Positions 45,650 through 54,869 of a DNA stretch of 64,000 nt are shown here, piece after piece (the first letter of the stretch is position 1; every line of letters begins with the position of its first letter). The DNA lies in NCBI RefSeq assembly GCF_947500985.1, contig NZ_CANMTX010000003.1, positions 1-64,000 on the forward strand, in the 5' to 3' direction. The DNA comes from an uncultured Maribacter sp. GTDB lineage: Bacteria; Bacteroidota; Bacteroidia; Flavobacteriales; Flavobacteriaceae. The notes beneath the pieces are model-generated. The model did no database searches. It was not told the origin of the DNA and worked only from the letters and a program-made list of their open reading frames with translations. A program made the translations under genes and the position numbers.

Positions 45650-46657
45650 TTAAATTACTTGAAACCCGTATGCATACGGATCATCGTCATCTATAGTAAT
45701 GGTGTTTTGACCATATACTTTTGCCCAACCTTTAATACTCGGTATTATCGCAGGTCTGTCAACTAAAACGGTTTCTTCTTCTACCCTACCCACAAATTGA
45801 GATCCTATATAGCTTTCATGAATAAAGTCTTCACCAGCATTTAACTTACCTTTTGCAAACCATTGTGCCATTCGTGCAGAAGTACCTGTACCACACGGCG
45901 AACGGTCAATGGCTTTATCTCCATAAAACACGGCATTTCTTGCGGTAGCAGTATCAGAAATAGTTTTGCCTGTCCATAACATATGACTCACATTTCTAAT
46001 TGTAGCATCTTCTGGATGGATAAATAAATTGGGATATTTCAGATTGATTCTCTCTCGTAGTTCTTGACTAAATTGAATTAATTGACTGGCAGAGTAATCT
46101 TGAATTCCGCTAAAATTCTTTTGGGGATCTACAATAGCATAAAAATTACCACCATAGGATACATCAAATACAATCTCCCCCAAAAATGAAGATGTTACCG
46201 TCAAGTCTGTCGCAGCCAAGTACGACTTTACATTGGTCAATTTTACCCAATCTACTTTATTGCCCGTTTGTTTATAAGATATAAGTACTAAACCTGCCGG
46301 AGTTTCCATACGAACTTTCCCCGGTGTTTTAGGTATAATCAAACCTTCTTCAATACCAATGGTAATAGCACCAATGGTACCATGACCGCACATGGGTAAG
46401 CATCCGCTGGTTTCAATAAATAATATTCCAAAATCATTATTAGGGTTGCTCGGTGCATAAAAAATACTACCACTCATCATATCATGACCACGAGGCTCGA
46501 ACATGAGTCCTTTACGGATCCAGTCATATTCCTTTAAAAAATGCTGGCGTTTTTCACTCATGGTTGCGCCGACCAAATCAGGACCACCTTGTTTTAGTAC
46601 CCTAACAGGATTACCACAAGTATGCGCATCGATACAAACAAATGTGCTGCTGGCCAT
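45650..46657 (-). CDS. 4-hydroxyproline 2-epimerase (proline racemase family)
   Basis: 335 residues. Both catalytic cysteines of the family are present, in GCLPMCGHGTIGA and DRSPCGTGTSARMA, which points to a two-base epimerase and not to trans-3-hydroxyproline dehydratase (Thr in place of one Cys). Start FVCIDAHTCGNPVRVLKQGGPDL is typical. Converts trans-4-hydroxy-L-proline to cis-4-hydroxy-D-proline, the first step of hydroxyproline breakdown. Cytosolic. Neighbours carry the other three steps. Confidence 0.9.
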   Translation of the reverse strand: MASSTFVCIDAHTCGNPVRVLKQGGPDLVGATMSEKRQHFLKEYDWIRKGLMFEPRGHDMMSGSIFYAPSNPNNDFGILFIETSGCLPMCGHGTIGAITIGIEEGLIIPKTPGKVRMETPAGLVLISYKQTGNKVDWVKLTNVKSYLAATDLTVTSSFLGEIVFDVSYGGNFYAIVDPQKNFSGIQDYSASQLIQFSQELRERINLKYPNLFIHPEDATIRNVSHMLWTGKTISDTATARNAVFYGDKAIDRSPCGTGTSARMAQWFAKGKLNAGEDFIHESYIGSQFVGRVEEETVLVDRPAIIPSIKGWAKVYGQNTITIDDDDPYAYGFQVI

Positions 46658-46678
46658 ATTAATAGTTTGTTATTTGTT

Positions 46679-48256
46679 TCAATTTTTAATGTATTCGCCT
46701 TCAACAAGTCTTGTAATTTTCAGCGGATTATCGTTTTGCAATGCCGCTGGCAACAATTTATTAGGCCAATCTTGAAAAGAAACGGGACGTACCCATCTTT
46801 TTATAGCCGAGGTACCAACAGAAGTAAAACGAGCATCTGTAGAGGCAGGAAAAGGACCACCGTGAACCATAGAAGAATTTACTTCTACACCCGTTGGTAC
46901 GCCATTGAACAATATACGCCCTACTCTACCTTTCAATGCATCTACTATAGCCGCATTTGAAGCCAAGTCATCTTCAGAACCTAAAACCGTACCTGTTAAC
47001 TGACCCTCTAAATGATTTAGTATAGCTTCTAATTCTGATGTGTTTTCACATTCAACTACTACAGAAAAAGGACCAAAAACCTCTTTGTGCAATCTTGTAT
47101 TCGCCAAGAAGTCGGCACCGCTAACTTTTAAAATAGAAGGTTGTGCTGTATTCGGATTTGTAGCTTTTTTATAATCTGCCGTAATAGTTATTCCTTTTTG
47201 GGCAGATAGCTCTTTTTTACCCTCTTGGTATTTTGCATATATATTCGGGTGGAGCATACATGTTGGTTCTAATTTGAGAATTTCTTCGGATAAGGTATTG
47301 ATGAAACTATCTAATTTAGCTCCCTTCAATCCTAATACCAACCCCGGATTGGTACAAAATTGCCCTGCACCCATAGTTATTGAAGCAGCATATTTAGTTG
47401 CCCAAGCATCACCATCATTCTCTAAGGCAGAAGGAAGTAATACTACAGGATTAATACTGCCCATCTCTGCAAATACAGGTATAGGCTCATCTCTTTCGTT
47501 AGCTAATTTATAAAGCGCAGTACCACCATTTATACTACCTGTAAACCCAACAGCTTTTACTTTTGGATGCTTCACCAACTGCTGACCCACTTCTATACCG
47601 CTACTATTCAAATTTGAAAATACCCCATTAGGCATTCCTGTTTTTTCTACCGCTTTTATAATTGCCGATGAAACCAGTTCACCTGTCGCTGCATGCATTG
47701 GGTGACTCTTAACTATTACTGGGCAACCTGCTGCCAGTGCACTTGCCGTATCACCGCCTGCTGTTGAAAATGCTAAAGGAAAGTTGCTTGCGCCAAATAC
47801 TACTATAGGACCTAACGGAAATAACATCTTTCGGATATCTGACTTAGGCATTGGCTCTCTATTAGGCTGGGCTTTTTCAATTACCGCTTCTACCCAAGAA
47901 CCCTCTTTCAATAAATTAGCAAAAGCTCGTAATTGGCCCATCGTACGACCACGTTCACCTCTTGCTCTACCTTCTGGCAAACCAGATTCTTTGCAATAGG
48001 TCTCAATAAGTTCATCACCAATAGCTTCAATTTCATCAGCAATCGCTTCCAGAAATCCAGCCTTTTTAGCTCCTGAAAAATCTTTATAAACTTTAAAAGC
48101 ATCAGTAGCTAAGGCTACTGCTTCATCAATTTCATTTGAAGATGCTTCGTAAAAAGTCCATTCTGTTTCTTTATTTTCTTTAGGATTAAAAGTCTTAAAA
48201 GTTTTATTTCCTTGCTTAGAAGATTTACTTCCGATTGCATTTGTACCGCTTATCAT
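46679..48256 (-). CDS. 2,5-dioxovalerate (alpha-ketoglutaric semialdehyde) dehydrogenase
   Basis: 525 residues of the aldehyde dehydrogenase superfamily, KGSADH type. Motifs: cofactor loop GPIVVFGASNFPLAFSTAGG, SHPMHAATGE, catalytic glutamate region PVFAEMGSINPVV, and catalytic cysteine in GAGQFCTNPGLVLG. The N-terminal NAIGSKSSKQGNKTFKTFNP is usual for this subgroup. It oxidises alpha-ketoglutaric semialdehyde to 2-oxoglutarate, the last step of the hydroxyproline route. 21 nt separate it from the epimerase gene. Confidence 0.88.
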   Translation of the reverse strand: MISGTNAIGSKSSKQGNKTFKTFNPKENKETEWTFYEASSNEIDEAVALATDAFKVYKDFSGAKKAGFLEAIADEIEAIGDELIETYCKESGLPEGRARGERGRTMGQLRAFANLLKEGSWVEAVIEKAQPNREPMPKSDIRKMLFPLGPIVVFGASNFPLAFSTAGGDTASALAAGCPVIVKSHPMHAATGELVSSAIIKAVEKTGMPNGVFSNLNSSGIEVGQQLVKHPKVKAVGFTGSINGGTALYKLANERDEPIPVFAEMGSINPVVLLPSALENDGDAWATKYAASITMGAGQFCTNPGLVLGLKGAKLDSFINTLSEEILKLEPTCMLHPNIYAKYQEGKKELSAQKGITITADYKKATNPNTAQPSILKVSGADFLANTRLHKEVFGPFSVVVECENTSELEAILNHLEGQLTGTVLGSEDDLASNAAIVDALKGRVGRILFNGVPTGVEVNSSMVHGGPFPASTDARFTSVGTSAIKRWVRPVSFQDWPNKLLPAALQNDNPLKITRLVEGEYIKN

Positions 48257-48373
48257 TTTTTATTTTTCTGATGTTACTCAAAAATAAAGAAAGAAGCCGA
48301 AACAAATTTCGATTCTTTCTTTACATTTCTGTATATACCCAGTAAACGTGTGGGGCATATAATAATGGTTCAA

Positions 48374-49291
48374 CTAGTTAATACTTTTATAATCTGGCAA
48401 TGTTGGCCTTGTAACCATACCTTGTTTTATAACCGCTGCTACTCTTTCGCGTTCAGCACCAATTAACGGTAACCTTGGCGCACGAACATTCTCGGTACCA
48501 ATACCAGTTGCAACTTCTGCCATTTTAATATTTTGTACTAATTGCGGACTAATATCAAGCTCCAACAATGGTAAAAACCATCTGTATATTTCTAATGCTT
48601 CTTTAATTCTACCGGCTCTTGCCAATTCGAAAACAGCACAAGTTTCAGCAGGGAAAGCACATACCAAACCAGCTACCCATCCATCAGCACCCATTAATGT
48701 GCTTTCTAAGCCTAAAGTATCTACACCAGTTAAAACATTTAGTCTATCTCCGAATCTTGTTTTTATACGCGTAATATTAGATATGTCTCTCGTCGATTCT
48801 TTTACCGCCTGTATATTATCGCAAACCATAAGTTCCTCTAACATATCTAGAGTTACTAAAATTCCGTAATCAATAGGGTTATTATAAATCATGATAGGCA
48901 AATCGGTACTATTCGCCGTTTCTTTAAAATAGGTAACCGTTTCATGATCATTCGCTTTATAACGCATTGGTGGTAGCATCATTAACCCTGTTGCACCACA
49001 TTCTTCGGCAACTTCAGCTGCATGAATAGCACCTTTTGTTGTTTGTTCGGCAATATTAATAATGACCGGCACCTGCCCTTTAACCAATTTTACGGTTTCT
49101 TTCATTAAAACCTTTTTCTCTTCATAGGTCAATGTACTCGCCTCCCCTAAGGTTCCGCCAAGTATAATTCCGCTTACTCCCGCATCTAATTGAGCCTTTA
49201 TATTGATAGAGAACATATCTAAATCAAGTTCGTCTTTATCTGTAAATTTTGTGGTAACCGCTGGCATAACGCCTGTCCATGAAATACTCAT
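48374..49291 (-). CDS. DapA-family lyase, probable pyrroline-4-hydroxy-2-carboxylate deaminase
   Basis: 305 residues with the DHDPS/NAL fold. The Schiff-base lysine is in NIQAVKEST, the catalytic tyrosine in LPIMIYNNPIDYG, and the carboxylate-binding loop is GTLGEAS. Family members include dihydrodipicolinate synthase, N-acetylneuraminate lyase and the hydroxyproline-pathway deaminase; the operon context picks the last, which makes alpha-ketoglutaric semialdehyde and ammonia. First gene of the operon, divergent from the AraC regulator. Confidence 0.82.
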   Translation of the reverse strand: MSISWTGVMPAVTTKFTDKDELDLDMFSINIKAQLDAGVSGIILGGTLGEASTLTYEEKKVLMKETVKLVKGQVPVIINIAEQTTKGAIHAAEVAEECGATGLMMLPPMRYKANDHETVTYFKETANSTDLPIMIYNNPIDYGILVTLDMLEELMVCDNIQAVKESTRDISNITRIKTRFGDRLNVLTGVDTLGLESTLMGADGWVAGLVCAFPAETCAVFELARAGRIKEALEIYRWFLPLLELDISPQLVQNIKMAEVATGIGTENVRAPRLPLIGAERERVAAVIKQGMVTRPTLPDYKSIN

Positions 49292-49418
49292 TATATATTG
49301 TTTTTGATGATACCCAAATCTACAGGTAGTATTAGAAATAAATTGTTTTCATATTACCTACACATGGTACTATTTTACCACCTTAATCATATTATTACAA
49401 TATATACCGCTAAATTAG

Positions 49419-50270
49419 ATGCATATGAAGGTCTTCCCGTTTAAAATACCAAAACCAATAGATGAGCATTTAATTGTTCAAATAGATAAAGAACCTATCT
49501 TTTATAACAAGCTTCATCAACATGAAGAAATACAGATAAGCTACATTATAAACGGTAACGGCAAATTATTGGTGGGTGATAGTATTCATCATTTTTCAAC
49601 AGGAGATATTTATGTGATAGGAAGTAATTTACCTCATGTTTTTAAAAGTATTGCAAGTAATAAAGATGCCCATATGCTTACGGTTTTCTTTACCGATAGC
49701 ACCTTTGGTGCGCACTTCTTTCAGCTACCCTATTTTAAAGATTTACAATCTTTCTTTACAAATACCGCTTCTGGGTTTAAAGTAATGTCAAACAAAAAGC
49801 AACTAACACAGCAAATCCTAGCACTACAATCTCTACAAAAACTACAACGCTTTACATCGTTTTTAGAGCTATTAGAATTATTAAGCAAAGTAGCTACAGA
49901 GCCTTTAAGCAAGTTTATTTATGCTAAAACCTTAAGTTCTAATGAGGGGGAACGCTTGCAAGAAATATTTGATTTTGTTTTTAAGAACTTTCAGCAGCCT
50001 ATATTGTTAGATGACATTTCTAAAATGGCATACATGACCCCAAATGCCTTTTGTCGTTTTTTTAAACAACGTACCAATAAAACATTTTTTCAATTCTTAA
50101 TAGAGCTTCGTGTAGAACATGCGTGCCAGCTATTAAATTCTAAAAAAGAACTAAATATTAATATGATTTCTGACCTATCTGGTTTCAACTCCATTTCTAA
50201 TTTTAATAAGAAATTTAAAAAGATAAAAGGCTTAACACCAACCCAGTATCAAAAATCGTTAGTATTATAG
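49419..50270 (+). CDS. AraC-family regulator, likely of the hydroxyproline operon
   Basis: 283 residues (a second ATG at 49425 is equally possible). The N-terminal cupin-like sensor contains HQHEEIQISYIINGNGKLLVGDSIHHFSTGDIYVIG; the C-terminal double helix-turn-helix is YMTPNAFCRFFKQRTNKTFFQFL and ISDLSGFNSISNFNKKFKKIKGLTPTQYQ. It is divergent from the catabolic operon with a 127-nt gap, the standard layout for a local activator; the inducer is probably a hydroxyproline intermediate (inference). Confidence 0.88.
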   Translation: MHMKVFPFKIPKPIDEHLIVQIDKEPIFYNKLHQHEEIQISYIINGNGKLLVGDSIHHFSTGDIYVIGSNLPHVFKSIASNKDAHMLTVFFTDSTFGAHFFQLPYFKDLQSFFTNTASGFKVMSNKKQLTQQILALQSLQKLQRFTSFLELLELLSKVATEPLSKFIYAKTLSSNEGERLQEIFDFVFKNFQQPILLDDISKMAYMTPNAFCRFFKQRTNKTFFQFLIELRVEHACQLLNSKKELNINMISDLSGFNSISNFNKKFKKIKGLTPTQYQKSLVL

Positions 50271-50324
50271 AAAAGTTACCTTATTAATAATCATTAATAT
50301 ATTTTAAATTGAATGAGAGGTTTC

Positions 50325-50332
50325 TATATTTG
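50325..50332 (+). promoter_or_regulatory. -7 element TATATTTG of the tRNA-Leu gene
   Basis: Perfect TAnnTTTG, ending 22 nt upstream of the tRNA 5' end, as expected for a tRNA promoter in this phylum. Confidence 0.55.
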
Positions 50333-50354
50333 CGCTTCATAATACTTCAAGTAT

Positions 50355-50438
50355 GCCCACGTGGTGAAATTGGTAGACATGCTACCTTGAGGGGGTAGTG
50401 TTCGTAAGGACGTGCTGGTTCGAATCCAGTCGTGGGCA
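50355..50438 (+). tRNA. tRNA-Leu (anticodon GAG)
   Basis: The acceptor arms GCCCACG and CGTGGGC pair fully. The anticodon stem is CTACC/GGTAG (50382-50386 and 50394-50398) with loop TTGAGGG, so the anticodon is GAG at 50389-50391. A long variable arm (TGTTCGTAAGGACG) marks a class II tRNA, and the T-arm contains GGTTCGAATCC. CCA is not encoded. Confidence 0.97.
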
Positions 50439-50440
50439 CA

Positions 50441-50470
50441 AAAGGTTAGATTTAGGTCTAACCTTTTTTT
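50441..50470 (+). terminator. Intrinsic terminator of tRNA-Leu
   Basis: AAAGGTTAGA and TCTAACCTTT form a 10-bp stem with a TTTAGG loop, followed by a T run. It starts 2 nt after the tRNA. Confidence 0.9.
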
Positions 50471-50548
50471 ATTTTGATAATTTTAACTATCAAGTACCCT
50501 AATACATTCTAATAAATTGTAGATTTGTTTAATTCTTTTTCAGAAAAC

Positions 50549-51448
50549 ATGAACAATGTAAAAAAACAGTTTAGTATTAGAGACCTTGAAAACCTCTCTG
50601 GCATTAAAGCACATACTATCAGAATTTGGGAAAAAAGATACAATCTTTTATCTCCTGAACGTACCGACACAAACATTAGAACGTATAGCCTCTCTAGCCT
50701 TCAGAAGCTACTTAATGTTACACTACTCTATAATAACGGACACAAAATATCTAAAATCGCCAAGATATCTGATAAAGACATTCCATATGTTGTTCGCGAA
50801 ATAGTAGCAAAACACAGTCATAAGAGTCAAGCTATCAATGCTTTTAAATTAGCAATGGTCAATTTTGACCAAACGATGTTCTTTAATACGTATAATGCCC
50901 TTTTAAGTGAAAATTCATTTAGAGAAATTTTTAAAGAGACATTTGTTCCTTTATTGAATGAACTTGGATTGCTATGGCAAACGGATACTATTAGTCCGGC
51001 TCATGAACATTTTATGAGTAGTTTAATTAAACAAAAGATTTTATTAAATACCGAAAAGCTTCAACATTTGGAACCTACAAAAAAGGACAAAGTATTTGTG
51101 GCTTTTTTACCTGAAAATGAAATACACGATATAGGACTATTGTATATTAATTACGAGATTATCTTAAAAGGTTATAAGTGTATTTATTTAGGTCCAACAA
51201 TACCTATGGAGAACTTAGAAGATGTATTAAAATATTTCGATGACATCTATTTTGTTTCCTACTTCACTGTTTTCCCAGAAAAAGATAAGATTAACAAATA
51301 CTTAGAAGATTTTTCTAAACTTGTTGCCGAATATAACGACCCTAATTTTTGGATTTTAGGAAGACAAACAAATTTTATTGAAGAGGCAACAAAACCTAAA
51401 TTTTGTAGAACGTTTACTTCCATCGATAACCTGGTTAACAATTTATAA
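50549..51448 (+). CDS. MerR-family cobalamin-binding photoreceptor regulator (CarH/LitR-like)
   Basis: 299 residues from the ATG at 50549; a TTG 24 nt upstream is less likely. MerR helix-turn-helix at the N-terminus (FSIRDLENLSGIKAHTIRIWEKRYNLLSPERT). The light-sensing half has the four-helix W-x9-EH motif (LWQTDTISPAHEH) and the cobalamin lower-ligand histidine in NEIHDIGLL. CarH proteins repress carotenoid genes in the dark through adenosylcobalamin and release them in light. It is the first gene of the crt operon, 14 nt before crtI, so light control of pigment is likely. Confidence 0.9.
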   Translation: MNNVKKQFSIRDLENLSGIKAHTIRIWEKRYNLLSPERTDTNIRTYSLSSLQKLLNVTLLYNNGHKISKIAKISDKDIPYVVREIVAKHSHKSQAINAFKLAMVNFDQTMFFNTYNALLSENSFREIFKETFVPLLNELGLLWQTDTISPAHEHFMSSLIKQKILLNTEKLQHLEPTKKDKVFVAFLPENEIHDIGLLYINYEIILKGYKCIYLGPTIPMENLEDVLKYFDDIYFVSYFTVFPEKDKINKYLEDFSKLVAEYNDPNFWILGRQTNFIEEATKPKFCRTFTSIDNLVNNL

Positions 51449-51462
51449 TCTCTTTGATACAA

Positions 51463-52920
51463 ATGAATAAAAGTTGCATAGTAATTGGTTCTGGTTTTTC
51501 TTCACTATCAGCGGCATGTTACTTGGCAAAAGCTGGCTGGGATGTTTCTATATATGAGAAAAATGACACTGTAGGCGGTAGAGCTTCTCAATTCATAAAA
51601 GACGGCTTTACGTTTGATATGGGTCCGAGTTGGTATTGGATGCCAGATATTTTTGATAAGTTTTTTGCCGATTTCAATAAACAAACATCAGACTATTACC
51701 AACTAGATAAGCTGAGTCCTGCTTATAAAATATTCTTTAGTGACGATATTATCACCATTGGTGATAGTATGGATAAAATTTGTGAGGAGTTTGAAAGAAT
51801 AGAACCTGGCAGCTCAAAAGCATTAAAAAAGTTTATCGATAAAGCACAAGAAAATTATGATATTGCCATTAACAAAGTAGTTCTAAGACCGGGACTTTCC
51901 CCTTTAGAATTGGTAACGAAAGAAACAATTTTAAAAGTTGACCAATTTTTTAAAACTATTAGTTCGCAAGTACGTAAGTCTTTTAAAAATCCGAAATTGG
52001 TATCTACCTTAGAATTCCCTGTTTTGTTTCTTGGCGCTAAACCTAGCAATACTCCGTCGTTCTATAATTTCATGAATTTTGCAGATTTTGGCTTAGGTAC
52101 ATGGCATCCAAAGGGTGGTATGTATGAAGTAATTAAGGCTATGGAGAGTCTTGCAAAAGAACTCGGTGTTAAAATAAACACTAATTCGCCGGTTGAAAAA
52201 ATTCAAGTAACCAACGGTAAAGCAAACGGAGTTACGTGCAATGGAGAAACTCATCTCGCAGATGTAGTTTTAAGTGGAGCAGATTACCATCACTCAGAAA
52301 GCCTATTAGATGAAAAGTACCAGCAATATTCTCAAAACTATTGGGATAAAAAGGTATTTGCCCCATCTTCATTATTATTTTACATAGGGCTGGATACGAA
52401 ACTAAAAAACGTTGAGCATCATAACCTATTTTTTGATACAGATTTTGAGCTACACGCTAAAGAAATTTACGACAGTCCAAAATGGCCAACAAACCCTTTA
52501 TTCTATGCTAATTTTCCATCTCTAACAGATGCAAGTATGGCACCCGATGGTTGCGAAACAGCATTTTTTCTAGTACCAATTGCTACTGCTCTTGAAGATA
52601 CCGAAGCATTGAGAAGTCAATATTTTGATTTAATAATGGATCGTTTTGAAAAAAGAACAGGGCAAGACATTAGAAAAAATATTATATTCAAAGAAACATT
52701 CTGTGTAAATGACTTTGTGGAACGATACAATTCATACAAAGGCAATGCGTATGGTATGGCGAATACGTTAACACAGACCGCATTTTTGAGACCAAATTTA
52801 AGAAGTAAAAAAGTAGTTGATTTATATTTTACAGGACAACTGACTGTACCTGGTCCCGGTGTGCCACCCGCTTTAATCTCCGGTAAGTTAGTGTCAGAAT
52901 TAATTATAAAAGATAATTAG
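51463..52920 (+). CDS. crtI: Phytoene desaturase
   Basis: 485 residues (start chosen at MNKSCIVIGSGFSSLSAACY; an upstream TTG is less likely). FAD-binding dinucleotide fold IGSGFSSLSAACYLAKAGWDVSIYEKN with VGGRASQF, the family stretch FTFDMGPSWYWMPD and the C-terminal signature YFTGQLTVPGPGVPPALISGK. It turns phytoene into lycopene. It lies between the CarH-like gene and crtB. Other CrtI-type enzymes (ketolases, CrtD) are possible but the crtB neighbour favours this call. Confidence 0.93.
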   Translation: MNKSCIVIGSGFSSLSAACYLAKAGWDVSIYEKNDTVGGRASQFIKDGFTFDMGPSWYWMPDIFDKFFADFNKQTSDYYQLDKLSPAYKIFFSDDIITIGDSMDKICEEFERIEPGSSKALKKFIDKAQENYDIAINKVVLRPGLSPLELVTKETILKVDQFFKTISSQVRKSFKNPKLVSTLEFPVLFLGAKPSNTPSFYNFMNFADFGLGTWHPKGGMYEVIKAMESLAKELGVKINTNSPVEKIQVTNGKANGVTCNGETHLADVVLSGADYHHSESLLDEKYQQYSQNYWDKKVFAPSSLLFYIGLDTKLKNVEHHNLFFDTDFELHAKEIYDSPKWPTNPLFYANFPSLTDASMAPDGCETAFFLVPIATALEDTEALRSQYFDLIMDRFEKRTGQDIRKNIIFKETFCVNDFVERYNSYKGNAYGMANTLTQTAFLRPNLRSKKVVDLYFTGQLTVPGPGVPPALISGKLVSELIIKDN

Positions 52921-52927
52921 TTAACCT

Positions 52928-53767
52928 ATGAAAGATACTTTTGATCAAGTTTCATATCAATGCAGTAAGATTGTTACCAAACGATACAGTACTTCCTTCG
53001 CATTAGCCACCAAGATGTTGCACTCATCTATACGTGGTCATATCTATAATATATATGGTTTTGTTCGTTTTGCAGATGAAATTGTAGACACCTTTCATGA
53101 TTATGACAAAGAAATTCTTTTTGATAAGTTCGAAGAAGAACTTGAAGCTTCTTTACGAGATAAAATAAGTCTTAATCCTATTTTAAACTCTTTTCAACAT
53201 ACCTATCATACCTACAATATACCTAAGCATTTGGTAGATTCGTTTATGAAAAGTATGCGAATGGATTTGGTAAAAAACATCTACCGAACCGATGCAGAAT
53301 ATAAAGAATACATATATGGCTCTGCAGATGTTGTTGGCTTAATGTGTCTTCAGGTTTTTGTTAAGGGTGATGTTGAAGAGTATAACCGACTAAAAGAATC
53401 GGCAATGGCATTAGGTTCTGCCTTTCAAAAAGTGAATTTTTTAAGAGATGTAAAAGCTGATTTTGAGGAATTGAATAGATCCTATTTTCCAAATACGAAC
53501 TTGAAGGAATTAGACGAAGCCTCTAAAAAACGTATCGTTGAAGAAATAAAGGCAGATTTCAAAAAAGGATATGAAGGAATTGTAAATTTGCCTACAGATG
53601 CAAAATTCGGAGTATATACAGCGTATAAATATTATTATAAACTGTTGAAAAAATTACAAAGTACACCATCTTTAGAAATAAAGAATGCACGAATTAGAGT
53701 GCCAAATTATCAGAAATTTGGACTACTTGCGCGTTCTTATGTTAAATTTAAAATGAACTTGGTATAA
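52928..53767 (+). CDS. crtB: Phytoene synthase
   Basis: 279 residues of the trans-isoprenyl diphosphate synthase head-to-head group. Both aspartate-rich motifs are present: FVRFADEIVDTFHDYD and NFLRDVKADFEELNRSYFP. The N-terminal KRYSTSFALATKML is conserved. It condenses two geranylgeranyl diphosphates to phytoene. It starts 7 nt after crtI and overlaps crtZ by one base. Confidence 0.95.
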   Translation: MKDTFDQVSYQCSKIVTKRYSTSFALATKMLHSSIRGHIYNIYGFVRFADEIVDTFHDYDKEILFDKFEEELEASLRDKISLNPILNSFQHTYHTYNIPKHLVDSFMKSMRMDLVKNIYRTDAEYKEYIYGSADVVGLMCLQVFVKGDVEEYNRLKESAMALGSAFQKVNFLRDVKADFEELNRSYFPNTNLKELDEASKKRIVEEIKADFKKGYEGIVNLPTDAKFGVYTAYKYYYKLLKKLQSTPSLEIKNARIRVPNYQKFGLLARSYVKFKMNLV

Positions 53768-54213
53768 TGAATATAGTTATTGGAATATTAATTTTTCTAG
53801 GAACATTCTTGTTTATGGAATTCATGGCGTGGTTTACGCATAAATATGTAATGCATGGTTTTCTATGGAGCTTACATAAAGATCATCATAAAAAGGACCA
53901 CGATTCGTGGTTTGAAAGAAATGATTTATTCTTCATTTTTTATGCGATTGTAAGTATGTCTTTATTCTACTCAGGCACAACAGGTTTCTGGTATGGCTAC
54001 CCGTTAGGTTTTGGTATTTTAGCTTACGGAATCGCTTATTTCTTGGTACATGATATTTTTATACACCAACGCTTTAAGCTTTTTAGAAATGCGAATAACT
54101 GGTATAGTAGAGGTGTGAGAAGAGCTCATAAAATGCATCACAAACATATTGGCAAAGGCGATGGCGAATGCTTCGGTATGCTGTTTGTACCTTTTAAGTA
54201 TTTTAAGAAATAG
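53767..54213 (+). CDS. crtZ: Beta-carotene hydroxylase
   Basis: 148 residues, four membrane helices and the di-iron histidine clusters of the fatty-acid-hydroxylase superfamily: FTHKYVMHGFLWSLHKDHHKKDH, VHDIFIHQRF and RRAHKMHHKH. Hydroxylates beta-carotene to zeaxanthin. Lycopene cyclase (crtY), needed to make the beta-carotene substrate, is not in the window. Confidence 0.94.
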   Translation: MNIVIGILIFLGTFLFMEFMAWFTHKYVMHGFLWSLHKDHHKKDHDSWFERNDLFFIFYAIVSMSLFYSGTTGFWYGYPLGFGILAYGIAYFLVHDIFIHQRFKLFRNANNWYSRGVRRAHKMHHKHIGKGDGECFGMLFVPFKYFKK

Positions 54214-54236
54214 TAATTAGTAAAACTACAAGCAAT

Positions 54237-54791
54237 TTATTCTGCTATAAGTTGATTTATAAGTTTATCAACTTTTTCATTATCCCAATCAGCAATAGCA
54301 TTTTGGTGAATTACTATAGAACCCTTTTTATCAATTAGATAAGAGCCTGGTGGTTTTAATAATGAAATAGGACTTGGCTCACCAATTATTTGATAGGTTA
54401 CCGGGAAAGTATACCCTTTCTCATCCACAAAAAGTTCTACAGGAGCTCGTTCTTCGTTCGTAATTACGTAAAACTTCATCTTGTCACCATAAGTATCATA
54501 AAGGTATTGTACGTCTTTTAACTGCGCCTGAGAAGGCATATGCCATGAAGTCCAAAAAGTAATGAATACAACCTTACCCTTTGCCTCATCAAAATTAAAA
54601 AACTTCCAATTCTGATCTTTTAACTTCCAATCATAATCTGCAATCTTACCTCGATTTTCAGATTTTATAATTGTCGGGGAAGTGGCAAACACTCTGTTAA
54701 GAAAAATCTTGCTATAATCACCCAAAGGGGTAACGAAAAAAGAAATTACAAAAGCAATAATCAATAAGGTAAAAACCGTTTGTTTGGTCAT
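54237..54791 (-). CDS. TlpA/thioredoxin-like periplasmic protein lacking its redox cysteines
   Basis: 184 residues with one N-terminal membrane anchor (FTLLIIAFVISFFVTPLG) and a TlpA-type thioredoxin fold (GKVVFITFWTSWHMPSQAQLKDVQYLYDTYGDKMKFYVI). The active-site WCxxC is replaced by WHMPS, so neither cysteine remains and no disulphide chemistry is possible. Later PGSYLIDKKGSIV keeps the cis-proline region. Such proteins are usually chaperones or scaffolds. It converges on crtZ. Confidence 0.85.
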   Translation of the reverse strand: MTKQTVFTLLIIAFVISFFVTPLGDYSKIFLNRVFATSPTIIKSENRGKIADYDWKLKDQNWKFFNFDEAKGKVVFITFWTSWHMPSQAQLKDVQYLYDTYGDKMKFYVITNEERAPVELFVDEKGYTFPVTYQIIGEPSPISLLKPPGSYLIDKKGSIVIHQNAIADWDNEKVDKLINQLIAE

Positions 54792-54816
54792 AAAAGTTAA
54801 ATAGGGGTCAAAACTA

Positions 54817-54846
54817 AAAAACTCCTGATTAATATCAGGAGTTTTC
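54817..54846 (-). terminator. Intrinsic terminator of the aconitase gene
   Basis: AAAACTCCTGAT and ATCAGGAGTTTT (12-bp stem, TTAA/TAAT loop) with A and T flanks, 24 nt past the stop at 54870. Confidence 0.85.
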
Positions 54847-54869
54847 CTTACAAATTTTGAGTTGTTGAA

